Source: Acidimicrobiales bacterium
Lineage (GTDB): Bacteria; Actinomycetota; Acidimicrobiia; Acidimicrobiales; JAHEJN01
Length of the DNA stretch: 64,000 bases
Assembly: GCA_024638845.1 (NCBI GenBank)
Contig: JAHEJN010000005.1
Coordinates: forward strand, 1 to 64,000
Reading direction: 5' to 3'
This document shows, one piece after another, positions 63,635-64,000 of the stretch. Positions within the stretch are counted from its first letter, which is position 1, and the number at the start of each line of letters is the position of its first letter. Under the pieces are notes generated by a model. It worked only from the letters and a program-made list of their open reading frames with translations. It was not told where the DNA came from and made no database searches. Made by a program: the position numbers and the translations under genes.

Positions 63635-64000
63635 TCACGCCCCGCACGCGTCGAGAGCGATCTCGATACCGGCGGTCATCTGGGTCGTGTCCCGATCGAA
63701 CAGGACGAAGTCGGTGAACGGCACGCTGGTGGCGAGCGAGTTCCAGGTGCATTGGCAGAAGTCGGCCTGCGATTCGCCCGCGTTGTCGATGCAGGCCTCC
63801 ATGAAGTTCGTTTCGACCTCTTCGGTGTAACCGGCGAGCCACTCGTCGCTCTCGATGTCGAGGAGCTCGGGGGCCACGTCGGCCGCCGGCCCGACTCCGC
63901 AGTACTGCGAGACGATGTCGTCGTACTGCCCGCCGCAGCTTCCACCGAAGGCTTCGTACTCGCTGTCGAATGGCGAGTCGGCGTACAGCGCGTCGCAAGC
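63635..64000 (-). CDS. Cys-rich protein of unknown function, C-terminal fragment (cut by window edge)
   Basis: The frame runs off the right edge. The visible 121 residues include ACDALYADSPFDSEYEAFGG, SCGGQYDDIVSQYCG, then NFMEACIDNAGESQADFCQC. Paired cysteines suggest an exported, disulfide-bonded protein. The ACDALY...S.YE.FG.SCGG pattern is, as far as I recall, common in Acidimicrobiia hypothetical proteins with an N-terminal membrane anchor, which is outside this window. The gap to mdh is 78 bp. Function unknown. Confidence 0.6.
   Translation of the reverse strand, partial: ACDALYADSPFDSEYEAFGGSCGGQYDDIVSQYCGVGPAADVAPELLDIESDEWLAGYTEEVETNFMEACIDNAGESQADFCQCTWNSLATSVPFTDFVLFDRDTTQMTAGIEIALDACGA

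Overview
The window is a GC-rich, densely coded stretch of an actinobacterial chromosome. It most resembles Acidimicrobiia (Ilumatobacter/Iamia-like, possibly a metagenome assembly). Pointers are two WhiB proteins, SenX3-RegX3 and PstSCAB, a sigE-rseA-htrA-tat neighbourhood as in mycobacteria, DUF2342, UPF0182 and DivIVA proteins, and many genes whose start codon lies 6-8 nt after a TANNNT -10 element (leaderless transcription). No rRNA, tRNA, insertion sequence, prophage or CRISPR array was seen. Taxonomy is inferred from gene content only.

Layout. 1-4.4 kb: end of an ABC-F ATPase, a DinB-like protein, a gamma-glutamyltransferase and a decayed three-piece gene remnant (2980-3932). 4.4-11 kb: a heterodimeric ABC exporter pair and a giant UPF0182 membrane protein. 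11-22 kb: DivIVA-like protein, Lon/PDZ protease, HEAT protein, moaE-small membrane protein-mreB, a protease-like PDZ protein without a visible triad, an epimerase, DUF2342 and an MFS protein. 22-31 kb: a phosphate block, transcribed leftward (ppk, pstS-pstC-pstA-pstB-phoU-senX3-regX3), with a three-repeat PHO box before pstS. 31-35 kb: htrA, whiB, anti-sigma, ECF sigma, tatA and a second whiB; matching ECF-type promoters precede the sigma gene and the first whiB. 35-43 kb: VWA/AAA ATPase pair around a GH1-like protein, an EAL phosphodiesterase and a GH2-like protein; both glycosidase-like proteins lack key catalytic residues. 43-47 kb: sdhC-sdhA-sdhB. 47-57 kb: a two-module NRPS-like protein, a MocR regulator with a perfect inverted-repeat operator, and a divergent PLP decarboxylase-BCAT-EamA transporter run; this is the best candidate for an undescribed pathway. 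57-64 kb: PEP-mutase-like protein, a DUF952-DUF2817 fusion, a DUF368 lipid-carrier translocase, an SCP2-like protein, Fpg/Nei glycosylase, malate dehydrogenase and a truncated gene at the edge.

Most of the window is housekeeping (phosphate starvation, envelope stress, TCA cycle, cell shape). The unusual content is the NRPS/MocR island, a run of apparently inactive enzyme-fold proteins, and the mosaic pseudogene. No stretch longer than 300 bases lacks an assigned gene or remnant. All coordinates, motifs and start choices were read by hand; family assignments rest on motif recognition, not on database searches.
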